Origin: Bacteroidota bacterium
GTDB taxonomy: Bacteria > Bacteroidota > Bacteroidia > 2-12-FULL-35-15
Assembly (NCBI GenBank): GCA_947504725.1
Contig: CANNHN010000001.1
Span: forward strand, 124,001 to 188,000
Length of the DNA stretch: 64,000 bases
Direction: 5' to 3'
Under the pieces are notes generated by a model, which was not told the DNA's origin, did not search any database, and saw only the letters and a program-made list of their open reading frames with translations. A program made the position numbers and the translations under genes. Below are positions 52,097 through 61,314 of the stretch, piece after piece (the stretch's first letter is position 1; every line of letters begins with the position of its first letter).

Positions 52097-52486
52097 TTAT
52101 TTATTTGCTGTTGGTTGACCTTCATTGTATTTAGAAGGACATTTCATTAATATGTCAGAAGCAACAAACTCGTCTCCTTGCATTTGTCCAATCAAAACAA
52201 TTTGTTCGGAGCGCTCAAAGTCTTGTGGTTTGTTTTTATGTAATATCACTTTGCATTCTTTTCCTTTATTATCAACCATATAAAATGTAAAAAGATTGGC
52301 ATCAACTTTCGGATCGTAAATCGCTTCTTTTTCTTTATTTAATTTGCCAACTACGTGAAATTCGCTATCCGGTTCGCTCGCAGCTTCTGCAAAACTTGCA
52401 TATGTGCTTGTGTTGTTTAATGTAGTGAATATGGCTCCAATTGCAATAGCAATGATGATAATGCCAAGTATGTGTATCTTTTTCAT
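52097..52486 (-). CDS. ccmE: Cytochrome c maturation protein CcmE, CxxxY variant
   Basis: Periplasmic haem chaperone anchored by an N-terminal helix (residues 3-23). OB-fold core with FHVVGKLNKEKEAIY and CKVILHKNKPQDFE. Classical CcmE binds haem covalently at the His of HxxxY; here that place reads MKCPSKY, i.e. CxxxY, the cysteine variant known from Desulfovibrio and archaea. Length 129 aa. Haem would bind through cysteine instead. It overlaps no gene; ccmD starts the next frame 1 bp away. Confidence 0.9.
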   Translation of the reverse strand: MKKIHILGIIIIAIAIGAIFTTLNNTSTYASFAEAASEPDSEFHVVGKLNKEKEAIYDPKVDANLFTFYMVDNKGKECKVILHKNKPQDFERSEQIVLIGQMQGDEFVASDILMKCPSKYNEGQPTANK

Positions 52487-52487
52487 C

Positions 52488-52709
52488 CTACTTATTTTCT
52501 TTTTCTAACTTACTTATCTTTCTGTCAAGCACAATTAAATATCCTGCAATTCCAACAAAAATTAACGACATCACAATTACAACAACATAAATTTTTCCTG
52601 ATTGATATAATCCTGTTGCCATTTCAACTTGTGCATTTTCTTGAGCAAAAGTTGATGCAGATAAAAGCATCGCAATTAGGAAGGCAGATTTTTTTAATAG
52701 ACTAGTCAT
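52488..52709 (-). CDS. ccmD: CcmD-family small membrane protein
   Basis: 73 aa, with a signal-like helix (~8-22), a transmembrane helix (~40-60, IYVVVIVMSLIFVGIAGYLIVL) and a short basic tail DRKISKLEKENK, the pattern expected for CcmD, which links CcmC to CcmE. It overlaps the ccmC 3' end by 8 bp and lies 1 bp from ccmE. Confidence 0.82.
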   Translation of the reverse strand: MTSLLKKSAFLIAMLLSASTFAQENAQVEMATGLYQSGKIYVVVIVMSLIFVGIAGYLIVLDRKISKLEKENK

Positions 52710-53379
52710 TGAATAATTTTTTTCTTTTTAATTTTTCTATTCTAACTCTTAATGTGAAAATCCAAACGGTTAATAAAATCCAACCAATCACAGCAGGATA
52801 AAAAACCATTCGCATGTTGCTATCTAAATCATAATTGTTGAATCCAGGATTTCCTCCGTTGCCTGGGTGAAGTGAATCACTCATGCGAGGCAATATCATC
52901 AGAAATACTATTAACAATACATATGCAAAAATGTTGTAGACGGCAGCGATTCGAGCACGTTTTTGTTCTTCATCAATAGAACCTCTCAAAACAAAATAAG
53001 CCAAATAAATAAGCATGGTGATTGCAGCACCATTTAGTTTCGTGTCAGCAACCCACCAAGCTCCCCAAGTATATTTAGCCCAAACAGACCCAGTTACGAG
53101 TCCAAGTGCACCAACTAACATTCCAACATTTGCAGCCTGTGTTGCAATAATATCACTTTGTATATTTGACTTGTTCAAGTATTTGATGCTATGCCAAAGG
53201 GAGACAAATAGTATGGTCATCATTGAAAACCACATTGGAACGTGGAAATATAAGTTGCGAATCGTTTCGTGAAGAATTGGCTGAGCTGGAACGGGAACTA
53301 TAAATCCGGCAATAATGGTGTATAGTACAAAGGCTATCGCAATAATTTTCCACCAATTTTTTTTCATTTTACTACTCAA
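52702..53379 (-). CDS. ccmC: Cytochrome c maturation / haem-transfer protein CcmC
   Basis: Six-helix inner-membrane protein that passes haem to CcmE. The WWD segment is KYTWGAWWVADTKLNGA (~residue 108), and the flanking haem-ligand histidines are in LYFHVPMWFS (~45) and SDSLHPGNGG (~170). In the WWD motif one Trp of the usual WDxRL is replaced by Ala (WVADTKL). Length 225 aa. The gap to ccmB contains a pair of REP units. Confidence 0.92.
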   Translation of the reverse strand: MSSKMKKNWWKIIAIAFVLYTIIAGFIVPVPAQPILHETIRNLYFHVPMWFSMMTILFVSLWHSIKYLNKSNIQSDIIATQAANVGMLVGALGLVTGSVWAKYTWGAWWVADTKLNGAAITMLIYLAYFVLRGSIDEEQKRARIAAVYNIFAYVLLIVFLMILPRMSDSLHPGNGGNPGFNNYDLDSNMRMVFYPAVIGWILLTVWIFTLRVRIEKLKRKKLFND

Positions 53380-53389
53380 ATGTTACTTA

Positions 53390-53450
53390 GATTTCTCCGA
53401 TTTGGTCGAAATGACAGTTTGCTTGTCATATCGAGCGTAGTCGAGATATC
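53390..53450. repeat. Pair of divergent TGTCAT REP units inside the ccm operon
   Basis: On the minus strand, TGTCATTTCGACCAAATCGG extends to GAGAAATC (53416-53390); on the plus strand, TGTCATATCGAGCGTAGTCG extends to AGATATC (53424-53450). Divergent, 7 bp apart. Between ccmC and ccmB. Confidence 0.7.
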
Positions 53451-53471
53451 TTGCTTGTTTTACCTTTGCGT

Positions 53472-54128
53472 TTAATCTCGCCAAAGATAACGAAATAATA
53501 GATAAGATAAAGCGATAATTATTAGGTTTAGAAGCATTAAAATTGCTAAATAATTCAAGTCCCAGCGCTCAAGTCCATCAATAGCATTTTTTGATAGTTT
53601 AATCAATACCATTAGGAGAGGTATAATGATTGGAAAGCTCAAAATAGCCATCAACGTAAAGTTGTTTCCCGCTTTGGAAGCAATTGCTGAAACCATTGTT
53701 AATAATGAAGAAAAGCCTAAACTTCCCATGAATAAAGTTATTAAAAACAAAGGCAAATCTTGAATGATATTTCCGATAAATAGGGTGTAAGCCAATAAAC
53801 ACAGTGTTGATAAAACAATTAGCAATAACGAATTGTAAATAATTTTTGATATAATTACTGCTTGCGGACTAGCCATTGTATACATGTATAATAGTCGACC
53901 TTTGGTTTCCGTAATAAAGCTTTTAGCGATGGCATTGATTGAGGCAAAAAGGAGGATAATCCAAAATAAGGCATTCCAGGTTGCAGGAGTAACAATCTTC
54001 TTAAAAGATAAATAGCTAATAAAAACAGTTGAAACCACATACAAAAGAATTCCACCAAGCGCATACTTGTTCCGGAGCTCAAGTTTAAGTTCCTTTATTA
54101 TGAGATATTTTATCTGTTTGCTCAGCAT
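53472..54128 (-). CDS. ccmB: Haem exporter subunit CcmB
   Basis: Six-helix ABC-type permease subunit of the CcmAB complex, which drives release of holo-CcmE. Recognisable are ELKLELRNKYALGGILLYVV at the start and the SLGFSSLLTMVSAIASKAGN segment. Length 218 aa. The ATPase CcmA is not encoded beside it, although it should exist elsewhere in the genome. The stop of the beta-CASP nuclease gene abuts this gene's start, so it is probably co-transcribed. Confidence 0.92.
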   Translation of the reverse strand: MLSKQIKYLIIKELKLELRNKYALGGILLYVVSTVFISYLSFKKIVTPATWNALFWIILLFASINAIAKSFITETKGRLLYMYTMASPQAVIISKIIYNSLLLIVLSTLCLLAYTLFIGNIIQDLPLFLITLFMGSLGFSSLLTMVSAIASKAGNNFTLMAILSFPIIIPLLMVLIKLSKNAIDGLERWDLNYLAILMLLNLIIIALSYLLFRYLWRD

Positions 54129-55532
54129 TTAAACCAATTCTATTATGTCATTTTGTGCCGGGATTGTAATGTTTCTAAAACCTGCATCCAGCAATTTTTC
54201 TTTATAGTTTAATTGTACTTCATATTCACCATGCACTAAAAATACTTGTTTTATTTTTTTCTTGTCCTGACAATCGTAGTACTTTATCATTTCTTTGTAA
54301 TCTGCATGTGCACTATATGAATCAATAATTACTACTTCTGCATTTACAGGATATTCAATTCCAAATATTTTCACTGTTTTATTCTTATTTCGCAACTTTC
54401 CGCCTAAGGAACCGTCTTCGGCAAAACCAACCATTAAAATGGTATTGTTGGAGTCGGTAATATTGTTTTTGATATGATGTTTGATTCTTCCTGCATCTGC
54501 CATGCCGGAAGCAGAGATAATGATACAGGGCTCTTTTAATTCATTCAATTGTTTTGATTCAAAAACATCTTGAATATAAACCAATTTTTCAAAACCAAAA
54601 GGATCTGAATCCTTTTTCATGTATTCTACAATATCTTCATTAAAACATTCGGGATGGTTGCGCATGATGCTTGTTGCGTTTACTGAAAGCGGACTGTCCA
54701 CATACACTTTGATAGGCGGCAACATCCCTTTTGTAGACATTTTATCAAGCGCATAAACCAATTCTTGCGTTCGTCCTAGACTAAATGCTGGGATAATGAC
54801 TTTGCCTTTTTTCGTAACACAAGTATTAAAAATAACATCAAACAGTTGCTGTTCAGTTTGTTCTATATCGCTATGCAAACGATCTCCATAAGTTGACTCA
54901 GTAATTACGTAATCTGCTTGAGGGAAGGGTTGTGGGTCTTTTAAAATAGAACCATCGTATCGACCTATATCTCCTGAGAAAAACAAGTTGCTAACCTTTT
55001 GACCTTCGGTTAATTCAATATTAACAGCTGCGCTTCCAAGTATATGTCCTGAATCGGTAAACATTACTTTTAAATCATCATAAACTTGGTAAGATGTATT
55101 GTAGTTAATTCCAACAAAAAGTTTTAAGCATTTTTCTACATCCTTTTCAGTAAATATTGGTTTCAAAGGCTCTTGCCCCATTTTCATCCTTCTCTTATTC
55201 AAATATTTGGTATCGTTCTCCTGAATATGTGCACTATCTTTTAAGATTACTTTACACAAATCCATAGTGGCTTTTGTACAAACAATCGGACCTTTAAATC
55301 CACTTTTTACAAGATTTGGAATACTGCCGGAATGATCAATGTGTGCATGCGAAAGTATAAGGTAATCAATACTTGCAGGGTCAAATCCTAAATGGCGATT
55401 AAGTACATCCGTGTCTTTTCCTTTGCCTTGAAAAAATCCACAATCTAATAAAGTTCGTGTTCCATTTTCTGTTATTATAAGATGTTTGCTGCCAGTAACT
55501 GTTCTTGCAGCTCCAAGAAATTGAATCTTCAT
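54129..55532 (-). CDS. Beta-CASP metallo-beta-lactamase-fold nuclease
   Basis: RNA-processing-type hydrolase. The metallo-beta-lactamase core has LSHAHIDHSGSIPNL (HxHxDH, ~residue 60) and DSGHILGSAAV; the beta-CASP insert and C-terminal RNA-specificity motif follow (IIPAFSLGRTQELVYAL, IISASGMADAGRIKHH, SYSAHADYKEM, VFLVHGE). Length 467 aa, in the range of bacterial Ysh1/CPSF73-like proteins. It begins the minus-strand run leading to ccmB. A TATCTTTG box (55562-55555) lies 22 nt before its ATG. Confidence 0.92.
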   Translation of the reverse strand: MKIQFLGAARTVTGSKHLIITENGTRTLLDCGFFQGKGKDTDVLNRHLGFDPASIDYLILSHAHIDHSGSIPNLVKSGFKGPIVCTKATMDLCKVILKDSAHIQENDTKYLNKRRMKMGQEPLKPIFTEKDVEKCLKLFVGINYNTSYQVYDDLKVMFTDSGHILGSAAVNIELTEGQKVSNLFFSGDIGRYDGSILKDPQPFPQADYVITESTYGDRLHSDIEQTEQQLFDVIFNTCVTKKGKVIIPAFSLGRTQELVYALDKMSTKGMLPPIKVYVDSPLSVNATSIMRNHPECFNEDIVEYMKKDSDPFGFEKLVYIQDVFESKQLNELKEPCIIISASGMADAGRIKHHIKNNITDSNNTILMVGFAEDGSLGGKLRNKNKTVKIFGIEYPVNAEVVIIDSYSAHADYKEMIKYYDCQDKKKIKQVFLVHGEYEVQLNYKEKLLDAGFRNITIPAQNDIIELV

Positions 55533-55554
55533 AAGTAGTTTTCAAATTATTTAT

Positions 55555-55562
55555 CAAAGATA
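55555..55562 (-). promoter_or_regulatory. -7 box of the beta-CASP gene / ccm run (TATCTTTG)
   Basis: Exact TAnnTTTG on the minus strand, 22 nt before the ATG at 55532. Likely promoter for the nuclease-ccmB unit. Confidence 0.5.
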
Positions 55563-55626
55563 CAATCAAATCAGTATATTGAATGAACTATTTTTTAGAA
55601 CAAAATCGTTTTCTATTTGTTTTTCG

Positions 55627-55634
55627 TACATTTG
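55627..55634 (+). promoter_or_regulatory. -7 box of the peroxidase gene (TACATTTG)
   Basis: Exact TAnnTTTG, 24 nt before the ATG at 55659. Confidence 0.55.
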
Positions 55635-55658
55635 ATAACCATTTAAATAAAAAAAACT

Positions 55659-56210
55659 ATGAAAATGAAAATTTCTTTATTGTTAGTTGCAATTGTTGCA
55701 CTTTCAGCATTTACTGTTAAATTGACTACCGCATCTTTTTATGATTTAAAGGCAAAAACCATAGATGGAAAGGATTTTAATTTTTCTGATTTAAAAGGAA
55801 AAAAAGTGATGATTGTGAATACAGCTTCTAAATGTGGATACACACCTCAATATGAAGATTTAGAAAAATTGTACAAAGCTTACAAAGGCAAAAACTTTGT
55901 TATTATTGGATTCCCAGCAAATAATTTTGGAAAACAAGAGCCTGGTACAAATGGAGAAATTAAAGAGTTTTGTACCAAAAACTATGGAGTAACTTTTCAA
56001 ATGATGGAAAAAGTTGATGTGAAAGGTGATGATATGAATGCCGTATACAAATGGCTTACATCAAAAGAATTGAATGGCAAGATGGATTCATCTGTAAAAT
56101 GGAATTTTCAAAAATATTTGATTGATGAAAAAGGAAACCTTGTGGATGTTGCATTTTCAAATGAAAAACCTATGGATGATAAAATTGTTAACTGGATTAA
56201 CGGAAAATAA
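55659..56210 (+). CDS. Glutathione peroxidase-family thiol peroxidase
   Basis: Reduces peroxides, probably with thioredoxin rather than glutathione as donor. Signal-like N terminus (residues 1-26) suggests export to the periplasm. The peroxidatic Cys is in NTASKCGYTPQY, the catalytic Gln/Trp in FPANNFGKQEPG and WNFQKYLID, and a resolving-type Cys in IKEFCTKNYG. Length 183 aa. The bshB1 gene starts 2 bp later, so thiol redox functions are co-transcribed. Confidence 0.93.
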   Translation: MKMKISLLLVAIVALSAFTVKLTTASFYDLKAKTIDGKDFNFSDLKGKKVMIVNTASKCGYTPQYEDLEKLYKAYKGKNFVIIGFPANNFGKQEPGTNGEIKEFCTKNYGVTFQMMEKVDVKGDDMNAVYKWLTSKELNGKMDSSVKWNFQKYLIDEKGNLVDVAFSNEKPMDDKIVNWINGK

Positions 56211-56212
56211 AA

Positions 56213-56977
56213 ATGACTGCTAGCAATGACTCTTCTTTATTTGCACCATTATCTCCATTGCATAAATTGGATATTTTGGCAATTGGTGTGCATCCTGACG
56301 ATGTAGAACTTTCCTGTTCTGGAACTTTGTTAAAACACATGTCGCTTGGAAAAAAATGCGGAATATTGGATTTGACTTGTGGAGAAATGGGAACACGAGG
56401 AACTGGAGAGTTGCGTTTGAAAGAAGCCGCAGATGCTGCTAAAATAATGGGCATTACTGTTCGTGATAATTTAAAGATGCAAGACGCTTTTTTCAAAAAC
56501 GATAAAGAAAGTCAGTTAGCCATCATTAAAAAAATAAGAGAATATCAACCCGAAATCGTTTTATGCAATGCCGTATCAGATCGTCATCCGGATCATGCCA
56601 GAGCATCACAGCTTGTTTTGGAAGCTTGTTTTTATAGTGGTTTGGTAAAATATGAAACTGCATATGATGGCTTTAAACAAACAGCATGGCGACCAAAAGC
56701 AGTGTACCATTACATTCAGGATCGTCAGTTAAAGCCTGATTTTGTTGTGGATGTAACTGCTTTTGTGGAAAAGAAAATGCAAGCCATTCAAGCTTTCAAA
56801 TCTCAATTTTACGATCCAACTTCGAATGAGCCGGAATCACCAATATCTGTTAAAAATTTCTTTGATGTCGTAAAAGGAAAAATGGCTGTATTTGGCAGAG
56901 ATGCTGGTTTTGATTTTGCCGAGGGATTTACTGTAGATAGAAATGTTGGAGTGAATAATTTATTTGATTTGAAGTAG
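56213..56977 (+). CDS. bshB1: Bacillithiol biosynthesis deacetylase BshB1
   Basis: Zn-dependent LmbE/PIG-L-family deacetylase that removes acetate from GlcNAc-malate in bacillithiol synthesis. Metal ligands are in IGVHPDDVELSCSG (HPDD) and SDRHPDHARAS; other typical segments are GEMGTRGTGELRLKEA and the C-terminal GRDAGFDFAEGF. Length 254 aa. Start chosen at the ATG 2 bp after the peroxidase stop. It fits a thiol-redox operon with the peroxidase. Confidence 0.93.
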   Translation: MTASNDSSLFAPLSPLHKLDILAIGVHPDDVELSCSGTLLKHMSLGKKCGILDLTCGEMGTRGTGELRLKEAADAAKIMGITVRDNLKMQDAFFKNDKESQLAIIKKIREYQPEIVLCNAVSDRHPDHARASQLVLEACFYSGLVKYETAYDGFKQTAWRPKAVYHYIQDRQLKPDFVVDVTAFVEKKMQAIQAFKSQFYDPTSNEPESPISVKNFFDVVKGKMAVFGRDAGFDFAEGFTVDRNVGVNNLFDLK

Positions 56978-57021
56978 GGTTTTACTTTAGGCTCACTGAA
57001 TTAGAGGAAGAGTATTTTATT

Positions 57022-57055
57022 AATCTGCAATGAACTTCCATTGCAGATTTTTTAT
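57022..57055 (+). terminator. Intrinsic terminator after bshB1
   Basis: AATCTGCAATG (57022-57032) pairs perfectly with CATTGCAGATT (57039-57049), 6-nt loop, followed by a T-rich run. Confidence 0.9.
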
Positions 57056-57109
57056 TTTCTATTCAATCAAATTTCCTTAAATTCGCATTCTTAAAAAAAT
57101 AATAAAAAG

Positions 57110-58453
57110 ATGTTTGATAATTTAAGTGATAAGCTAGATAGAGCCTTTAAAGTTTTAAAAGGACATGGGAAAATTTCGGAAATAAACGTGTCAGAAACCG
57201 TTAAGGAAATTCGAAAAGCCTTATTGGATGCCGATGTGAACTATAAAGTTGCTAAGGAATTTACAGATAGAGTAAAGGAACAAGCACTCGGACAAAATGT
57301 ATTAACTTCTATTTCACCTGGACAATTACTTACCAAAATTACGCACGATGAGTTGAGTAAATTGATGGGTGAAACCAGTACCGACATTAAATTAGGTGGC
57401 AATCCAACCATTGTATTGATGAGTGGTTTGCAAGGTTCAGGTAAAACAACATTTTCAGGAAAATTAGCCAATCATTTAAAAACAAAACGTGGTAAAAAAC
57501 CATTATTAGTTGCGTGTGATATTTATCGTCCCGCTGCGATTGATCAATTACATGTATTGGGTGAACAAATTGGCGTGGATGTGTTTTCTGATAGAGAAAA
57601 CAAAGATGCTGTTTCCATTGCTCAAAAAGGAATTGCACATGCGAAGTTAAATGGCAATTCGGTTGTAATTATAGATACTGCGGGTCGTTTAGCGATTGAT
57701 GAACAAATGATGAATGAGATTGCTGCTGTAAAAGAAGCTATCCAGCCAGATGAAATTTTGTTTGTTGTCGATTCCATGACAGGACAAGATGCTGTAAATA
57801 CTGCAAAAACATTCAACGATAGATTAAATTTTGATGGAGTAGTTCTAACAAAATTAGATGGAGATACAAGAGGTGGAGCAGCATTATCAATACTTTCAGT
57901 AGTTAACAAACCAATCAAATTTGTTGGTACAGGCGAGAAGATGGACGCAATTGATGTGTTTCATCCGAGTCGTATGGCTGATAGGATTTTGGGAATGGGT
58001 GACGTTGTTACCTTGGTGGAGCGTGCTCAGGAGCAATACAATGTTGAAGAAGCTCGTAAGCTTCAAAAGAAAATTGCAAAAAATCAATTTACTTTTAATG
58101 ATTTCTTATCTCAATTAAATCAAATTAAAAAGATGGGTAACATCAAAGATTTGGTTGGAATGATTCCGGGTGTAGGCAAAGCATTGAAAAATGTGGATAT
58201 TGATGATAAAGCATTTGTTGGAATTGAAGCAATTATTTTTTCGATGACACCCCACGAAAGAGAAAACCCCGATTCATTGAATGGAAAACGCAGAGATAGA
58301 ATTGCTAAAGGAAGTGGAACAAGCATTCAAGATGTAAACCGATTGGTAAAACAATTTGAAGATACTCGCAAAATGATGAAGATGATGGGCAATAAAGAGA
58401 ATATGGCGAAGATGATGCAGCAGATGAAGAATATGCCAGGAATGGGTAGATAG
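57110..58453 (+). CDS. ffh: Signal recognition particle protein Ffh
   Basis: GTPase that binds signal sequences at the ribosome and delivers nascent chains to FtsY and SecYEG. The N domain covers ~1-90; the G domain has GLQGSGKTTFSGKLA, DIYRPAAIDQL, DTAGRL, TKLDGDTRGG and the GTGEKMDAIDVF motif. The methionine-rich M domain (~320-447) binds 4.5S RNA (SGTSIQDVNRLVKQF) and ends in MMKMMGNKENMAKMMQ. Length 447 aa. A weak -7-like TAAATTCG is upstream at 57078-57085. Confidence 0.98.
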   Translation: MFDNLSDKLDRAFKVLKGHGKISEINVSETVKEIRKALLDADVNYKVAKEFTDRVKEQALGQNVLTSISPGQLLTKITHDELSKLMGETSTDIKLGGNPTIVLMSGLQGSGKTTFSGKLANHLKTKRGKKPLLVACDIYRPAAIDQLHVLGEQIGVDVFSDRENKDAVSIAQKGIAHAKLNGNSVVIIDTAGRLAIDEQMMNEIAAVKEAIQPDEILFVVDSMTGQDAVNTAKTFNDRLNFDGVVLTKLDGDTRGGAALSILSVVNKPIKFVGTGEKMDAIDVFHPSRMADRILGMGDVVTLVERAQEQYNVEEARKLQKKIAKNQFTFNDFLSQLNQIKKMGNIKDLVGMIPGVGKALKNVDIDDKAFVGIEAIIFSMTPHERENPDSLNGKRRDRIAKGSGTSIQDVNRLVKQFEDTRKMMKMMGNKENMAKMMQQMKNMPGMGR

Positions 58454-58478
58454 TTTCTCGACTCCGCTCGAAATGACA
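58454..58478 (-). repeat. Single TGTCATTTCGAGCGGAGTCG REP unit
   Basis: One full minus-strand copy, TGTCATTTCGAGCGGAGTCG then AGAAA, directly after the ffh stop codon. Confidence 0.65.
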
Positions 58479-58497
58479 AAAATGAATTTGATTAAAA

Positions 58498-59388
58498 ATG
58501 CTTATGGCAACAATAATAGACGGTAAATTAATTTCATTGCAAATTCAGGATGAGATTGCAAAAGAAGTACAAACGATAAAAGCAAACAACGGGAAAATTC
58601 CCCATTTGGCTGCTATACTTGTTGGCAATGATGGTGCTTCCGAAACGTATGTTGGTGCAAAAGTAAAGGCATGTGAAAAAAATGGTTTTAAGTCTACTTT
58701 GGTTCGTTTGGCAGAAAACACTACCGACCAAGAGTTAATCTATATTATAGAAGGTCTAAACGCTGATGCTGACATTGATGGATACATTGTTCAATTGCCT
58801 TTGCCAAAGCATATGGATGAACAAAAAATTATGGAAGCCATCGCTCCGCAAAAAGATGTAGATGGATTTCATCCTCAGAATATCGGTAGAATGGCATTGA
58901 ATTTACCAACGTATCTTCCTGCAACACCTTATGGAATAATGCAATTGTTGGAGCGCTATAAAATTGAAACAGTTGGAAAAAATTGTGTAGTGATTGGAAG
59001 AAGTCATATTGTTGGTTCACCGATGAGTATTTTAATGGCTAGAAATACCAATCCTGGGAATTGTACCGTAACCATGTGTCATAGTCGCACAGCCAATTTG
59101 AAGGAGTTTACTTTAAAAGCAGACATTATTATTGTTGCTTTAGGGAAAGCAGAATTTTTAACAGCAGACATGGTGAAAGATGGAGTAGTGGTGATTGATG
59201 TTGGGATAACACGTGTGACTTCTGCTGAAACAAAAAGCGGATTTAAATTGTTAGGTGATGTGAAATACGATGAAGTGGCTGCGAAATCATCTTACATAAC
59301 GCCAGTTCCGGGTGGAGTAGGGCCAATGACAATTGCTTCTTTGTTGATGAATACGTTGAAGGCTTCTAAAAAAGAAGTGTATAAATAA
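58498..59388 (+). CDS. folD: Bifunctional methylene-THF dehydrogenase/cyclohydrolase
   Basis: One-carbon metabolism enzyme interconverting methylene-, methenyl- and 10-formyl-tetrahydrofolate with NADP. Signatures: [32 protein letters not shown] (catalytic Lys), [26 protein letters not shown], the Rossmann segment [14 protein letters not shown] and [11 protein letters not shown]. Length 296 aa; the second ATG at 58504 (MATIIDGK) is an equally good start. It is separated from ffh by one REP unit. Confidence 0.97.
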   Translation: MLMATIIDGKLISLQIQDEIAKEVQTIKANNGKIPHLAAILVGNDGASETYVGAKVKACEKNGFKSTLVRLAENTTDQELIYIIEGLNADADIDGYIVQLPLPKHMDEQKIMEAIAPQKDVDGFHPQNIGRMALNLPTYLPATPYGIMQLLERYKIETVGKNCVVIGRSHIVGSPMSILMARNTNPGNCTVTMCHSRTANLKEFTLKADIIIVALGKAEFLTADMVKDGVVVIDVGITRVTSAETKSGFKLLGDVKYDEVAAKSSYITPVPGGVGPMTIASLLMNTLKASKKEVYK

Positions 59389-61292
59389 TTATATTTTTAT
59401 ACCAATAATTAATATATCATCGATTTGCTCCAATTTACCTTTCCGCGCTTCTATTTCAAAATCCAATGCTTGTTTTTGTTCTAACATTGGTTTTTCACAA
59501 TTCGCCAAAAGTAGTTGTTGCATTTTTTTGTATTTGAATTTTTTTCCTTTTTCTCCTCCAAACTGATCAGCATATCCATCTGTGAACGTATAAACAATAT
59601 CTCCTTTTTTTAAATTAAAGGTATTTAATGAAAAATCTTTTTGTTCGCCATAATAGGTGCCCACTGGTAATTTGTCCTGTTGGAATTCAAGCAGTTCTTT
59701 ATCTCGAATAATCCACAATGGATTATTAGCGCAAGCAAAACTAAGTATAGCATTGTTAAAGTCATACATGCACAATACAGCATCCATTCCATCCGATCGT
59801 TCTGTTTCCGCTCCATCCGGATTTAAAGAAGCAATAATTTGCTTTCGTACATAATTTAATATTTTGTCTGGCGAATCTATTTTCTTCTCTACTACTGCTT
59901 CGTTTAGGTATGAGATATTCAGTAGACTCATAAATGCACCAGGTACACCATGTCCAGTACAATCAGCTGTAATTATAACAAACTTGTTGTCAATTGTGTT
60001 CGCCCAATAAAAGTCGCCACTAACAATGTCTTTTGGTTTATATAAGATAAAAAAATTAGGCAAATGTCTTTTTAAAAATGTATCGCTAGCAAGTAACGCT
60101 CCTTGTATTCGTTTCGCATAATGAATACTATCTGTTACTTCTTTGTTTTTGGTTTCAATTAAATCGCGTTGTTTTTCAACTTCCTCTTTTTGAATCGTAA
60201 TAATTTCATTTGCCTTTTTCTTATTTCTATACCCGATAGTTGCAATGAGGATGATAACCAAAAACAAACCAATGGCGATATAAAGTGTTCTTGTTTTAGC
60301 GGTTTGAGCTTCATTTTTTTTATTTAGATTATCTATTTGTAATTGTTTGGTTTCGTTTTGATATTTTGCTTCCATTTCAGTTATCAATCGGGAGTTCTGC
60401 TCATTAAAAATACTGTCTTTTACCTCAATGTGCTTTTGGAAATAGGAATATGCTAGTTCATAGTTTTTTTGACCAGAATAGATATCAGAAATCATTTTAT
60501 AGCAATACTTCTGCAGGTCAGCATATTTTATTTTTTCTGCTATCTCGGCACATTTCATGTAATAGAGAAGCGCATTTTCCATTTCACCCATTTGTGCGTA
60601 AACCTCTCCGATATTTACTAAGTTGATTGCAAGTCCAGATGTGTCGTGTAGTTCAGAGCGAATCACATAAGCTTTGTTCAAGTACTCGATGGCAGTTTTG
60701 AAATCTTTTTGATTAGAGTATAATTCAGCTAAAAAATTTAGGCTATAAGATTCGCCTAACTTATCGTCCATTAGCTTGTAGTACTCTAACGCATTTTGGA
60801 TTTTTGAAATTGCCACTTCGTTTTCTCCTTCTAGTTGATGAACGAGCCCTCTATCATTCAAAGCGCCTGCTATCCCAGATGTATCTTTTATTGAAATTGC
60901 CAATTCAAATGCTTTGTCAAATTGCTTTGCGGTAGATTTTAGGTCATTCGTTTTTTTATAGAATGTGCCATATAAATTATACACAGAAAGAAGGATGTCT
61001 GAAAATTTTTCTTTTTCAGCTATGGTTAAAGCTGTTTGTAAATTTTTTAGAGTAGCTGGATATTCTCCTTTAGCATAGTATGCTGCCCCTTTGTTTTTAT
61101 AGGCTTCAGAAAGAGCATGTTTATTGTTTTCCTTTTTTGCAAAATATAAAACGGAATCAGAATATACGAGTGAGCTATCGAAATTAACGCTTAAAGTTCG
61201 ATACGATTGCTTTAACAATCGTTCAATGTCATTCTCCGAAACGGATTGAAGGGAAAAGAATAGAAAAAAGAAATAAAGTGGATAGATTTCAT
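59389..61292 (-). CDS. TPR / membrane / SpoIIE phosphatase, frameshifted at its signal peptide
   Basis: Membrane-anchored signalling phosphatase. TPR repeats (NIGEVYAQMGEMENALLYYMK, YYAKGEYPATLKNLQTAL) fill ~20-270, a coiled coil (~275-310) precedes one transmembrane helix (TLYIAIGLFLVIILIATIGY), then the shared linker DSIHYAKRIQGALL and the SpoIIE PP2C domain (VSGDFYW, TADCTGHGVPGAFMS, DGMDAVL, FTDGYADQFGG). The open frame begins only at 61218, without signal peptide. The ATG at 61292 begins a good signal peptide (MKSIHFIS) in another frame; adding one T to the six-T run (minus strand of 61264-61269) joins it to LFFSLQSVSENDIERLLK. Restored length ~634 aa. Confidence 0.85.
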
Positions 61293-61314
61293 TCGATTTT
61301 TAAATAAAAGATTA

